DNA from: Sphingomonas sp.
Lineage (GTDB): Bacteria; Pseudomonadota; Alphaproteobacteria; Sphingomonadales; Sphingomonadaceae
Length of the DNA stretch: 64,000 bases
Reading direction: 5' to 3'
Assembly: GCF_024508665.1 (NCBI RefSeq)
Contig: NZ_JANINP010000007.1
Coordinates: forward strand, 124,001-188,000
This document shows, piece after piece, positions 62,194 through 64,000 of this stretch. Within the stretch, counting starts at the first letter, position 1. The number at the start of each line of letters is the position of its first letter. A model generated the notes under the pieces. It was not told the DNA's origin. It did not search any database and saw nothing but the letters and a program-made list of their open reading frames with translations. The translations under genes were made by a program, and so were the position numbers.

Positions 62194-62580
62194 ATGATCG
62201 ACCATATCGGCATCGGGGCGAGCGATTTCGAAGCGTCCAAGCGCTTTTACGACGCGGCGTTGGCGACCCTGGATTTCGGCATGATCATGGAAGTCCTTTC
62301 GGAAGAAAGCGGCGGCTATCACGGCATCGGCTATGGCAAGGACGGCAAGCCGTTCTTCTGGCTCGGCGATGACGGGCCCCGCGGTACCGGCATCCATGTC
62401 GCTTTTTCAGCGGCTTCGCGATCGCAGGTCGACGCCTTTTATGCCGCGGCGCTTGGCGCCGGCGGCAAGGACAATGGCGCACCCGGACTCCGTCCGCATT
62501 ATCACCCCAATTATTATGCCGCGTTCGTCATCGATCCCGATGGCTTGAATGTCGAAGCTGTGTGTCACGCGCCCGCGTGA
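62194..62580 (+). CDS. VOC family (glyoxalase/bleomycin resistance fold) protein
   Basis: 128 residues. Two beta-alpha-beta-beta-beta units of the VOC superfamily: MIDHIGIGASDFEASKRFYDAAL with a metal His, and GTGIHVAFSAASRSQVDAFY, HPNYYAAFVIDPDGLNVEAVCH. Such proteins bind a divalent metal; catalysed reaction is unknown. ATG 62194 chosen because AGGAGG stands five bases upstream; the frame is open to 62137. Confidence 0.87.
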   Translation: MIDHIGIGASDFEASKRFYDAALATLDFGMIMEVLSEESGGYHGIGYGKDGKPFFWLGDDGPRGTGIHVAFSAASRSQVDAFYAAALGAGGKDNGAPGLRPHYHPNYYAAFVIDPDGLNVEAVCHAPA

Positions 62581-62602
62581 CGTTCCGACGCGCCGGCCGC
62601 CG

Positions 62603-64000
62603 CTAGCCCTTTTTCTCCGCCGCCGCCCTTAGCCCGTCCAGCGTCGCGGTGGGGGTGATCGCCTGGCTGTCGAGATGGCAATGCAGGATCGCGGGCTTGC
62701 CGCTGGCGAGTGCGCGTTCGAAGGCGGGCGCGAATTCGGCGGTCGTCGTCACCGTCTCGCCATGCCCGCCATAGGCGCGGGCAAGGGCGGCGAAGTCCGG
62801 ATTGGTGAGGTCGGTTGCCGATATCCGGCCGGGGAAGGTACGCTCCTGATGCATGCGGATCGTGCCGTAAATGCCATTGTCGATCAGCACGACGATCAGC
62901 GGAATGCCGTGATGGACGGCGGTCGCGAATTCCTGGCCGTTCATCAGGAAGTCGCCGTCGCCGGCGATGGTCAGCGCGATGCTGTCGGGCTTTTGCCGCT
63001 TGGCCATTACGCCGGCGGGCAGGCCATAGCCCATCGATCCGCTGGTCGGCGCCAGCTGGGTGCCGAAATCGCGGAAGCGATAATAGCGATGGATCCAGCT
63101 CGCGAAATTGCCCGCGCCGTTGCAGATCGTCGCGTCGGGCGGCAGCCGGTCGCGCAGCCACGTCATGACGTCGCCATATTGGAAGTCGCCGGGCACCGGC
63201 GGTGGGGTATCGGACCAGGTGAGGTAATCGGCGCGTGCCGCCTCGCGATTGGTGGACCAGCTCGGGTCTGCCTCGATACCATCGAGCGCGGCGAAGAAGG
63301 CTGGCGGGGTGGCGTTGATCGCCAGCACCGGCTGGTAGACGCGGCCGAGTTCCAGCGGATCGGGATGGACGTGGACGAGCTGCTGCCCCGACGCAGGAAT
63401 GCCAAGCAACGTATAGGATTGGGAGGCGATTTCCGACATCCGCCCACCGATCAGCAGAACCAGATCGGCGGCCTTGATGCGCTCGATCAGCTTGGGATTG
63501 GGCGCGAGACCGAGGTCGCCGATGAAATGCTCGTCGGTCGCGGGGAAGAGCGGCGCACGACGGAATTGCGCGGCGACGGGCAAATCGAAGCGATGCGCGA
63601 AATCGACCATCGCGTCACGCGCCTCTGGCGTCCAGCGCGAGCCCCCCACGATCGCGACAGGGTTTTTTGCGGTCGCGAGCAATTCGCCGAGCCGGTCGAT
63701 GTCGGCGGGCGCCGGGGCGGTTTCCACCGGATCCACGCGCGGGGCGTCGGCCACGTCCGCCATCTCGTCGAGCATGTCCTCGGGGAGCGCGATGACCACC
63801 GGGCCGGGGCGTCCCTGCATCGCGATGCGGAAGGCGCGGGCGATGATCTCCGGAATGCGCGCGGCGTCGTCGATCTCGACTACCCATTTCGCCAGCGCGC
63901 CGAACGTGGCGCGATAGTCGAGTTCCTGGAACGCTTCGCGATCGCGCATGCCGCGCTCGATCTGGCCGACGAACAAGATCATCGGGGTCGAATCCTGCAT
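62603..64000 (-). CDS. thiamine diphosphate-dependent enzyme, acetolactate synthase-like (N-terminus outside window)
   Basis: 465 residues of the C-terminal part; the gene runs out of the window at 64000 and lacks part of its Pyr domain. Central domain AKNPVAIVGGSRW to QLVHVHPDPLELGR; C-terminal ThDP domain LAPTSGSMGYGLPAGVMAK and the ThDP-Mg motif GDGDFLMNGQEF ending in VVLIDN. Family includes acetolactate synthase, oxalyl-CoA decarboxylase and related decarboxylases; the substrate is not evident. Convergent with the VOC gene, 22 bases apart. Confidence 0.85.
   Translation of the reverse strand: MQDSTPMILFVGQIERGMRDREAFQELDYRATFGALAKWVVEIDDAARIPEIIARAFRIAMQGRPGPVVIALPEDMLDEMADVADAPRVDPVETAPAPADIDRLGELLATAKNPVAIVGGSRWTPEARDAMVDFAHRFDLPVAAQFRRAPLFPATDEHFIGDLGLAPNPKLIERIKAADLVLLIGGRMSEIASQSYTLLGIPASGQQLVHVHPDPLELGRVYQPVLAINATPPAFFAALDGIEADPSWSTNREAARADYLTWSDTPPPVPGDFQYGDVMTWLRDRLPPDATICNGAGNFASWIHRYYRFRDFGTQLAPTSGSMGYGLPAGVMAKRQKPDSIALTIAGDGDFLMNGQEFATAVHHGIPLIVVLIDNGIYGTIRMHQERTFPGRISATDLTNPDFAALARAYGGHGETVTTTAEFAPAFERALASGKPAILHCHLDSQAITPTATLDGLRAAAEKKG

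Overview
The window is high-GC chromosomal DNA, most likely from a sphingomonad (Sphingomonas or a close relative, Alphaproteobacteria). The pointers are the rpsT-dnaA pair, a plant-type glutamate-cysteine ligase, the ubiE/ubiB/coaBC/dut neighbourhood, DUF2147 and PmbA genes, and protein sequences that read as sphingomonad. No plasmid or phage genes, insertion sequences or CRISPR arrays were seen.

Bases 1 to about 41,800 form one large Wzx/Wzy-type surface polysaccharide locus. The left part holds acidic nucleotide-sugar genes (a UDP-uronate 4-epimerase, a TviB/WbpO-type UDP-HexNAc 6-dehydrogenase, WecB, WecC), a PDZ-M48 protease and the polyprenyl-phosphate sugar transferase that should start the repeat unit. 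Next come a small secreted protein with its own terminators, an isolated methyltransferase, and the leftward export block: O-antigen ligase-like protein, OPX lipoprotein, Wzc-type tyrosine autokinase and a TPR-like periplasmic protein. A short rightward operon (gmd, glycosyltransferase, gmd paralogue) follows. Then about 20 kb of tightly packed leftward genes (18109-38745) encode six more glycosyltransferases, three FkbM methyltransferases (a fourth is cut at the window edge), two asparagine-synthase-type amidotransferases, a Wzx flippase, a second polymerase candidate, a heparinase II/III-type protein and a two-domain oxidoreductase. A phosphatase, a nucleotidyltransferase and galU close the locus.

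Taken together this predicts a long, acidic, 6-deoxyhexose-containing repeat unit decorated by O-methylation and possibly by amidation of uronic acids. That is inference from gene content; the polysaccharide structure cannot be read from the DNA.

Bases 41,800-64,000 are mainly housekeeping: a MoeB/ThiF-type enzyme, dut, a GNAT enzyme, coaB and coaC (split by a palindromic repeat), ubiB, ubiE, mutM, rpsT, dnaA, an inositol-phosphatase family enzyme, pmbA, ubiA, rsmE, glutamate-cysteine ligase, tRNA-Gly(TCC), a VOC protein and a truncated ThDP enzyme. Palindromic repeats sit in three gaps of the ubiE-ubiB-orf-coaC-coaB run.

The observations most worth checking are the probable ATT start of the OPX gene, the split of coaBC by a palindrome that seems to supply the new ribosome binding site, the amidotransferase/uronate combination, the gmd paralogue with altered active-site residues, and the translationally coupled phosphatase-nucleotidyltransferase pair next to galU.
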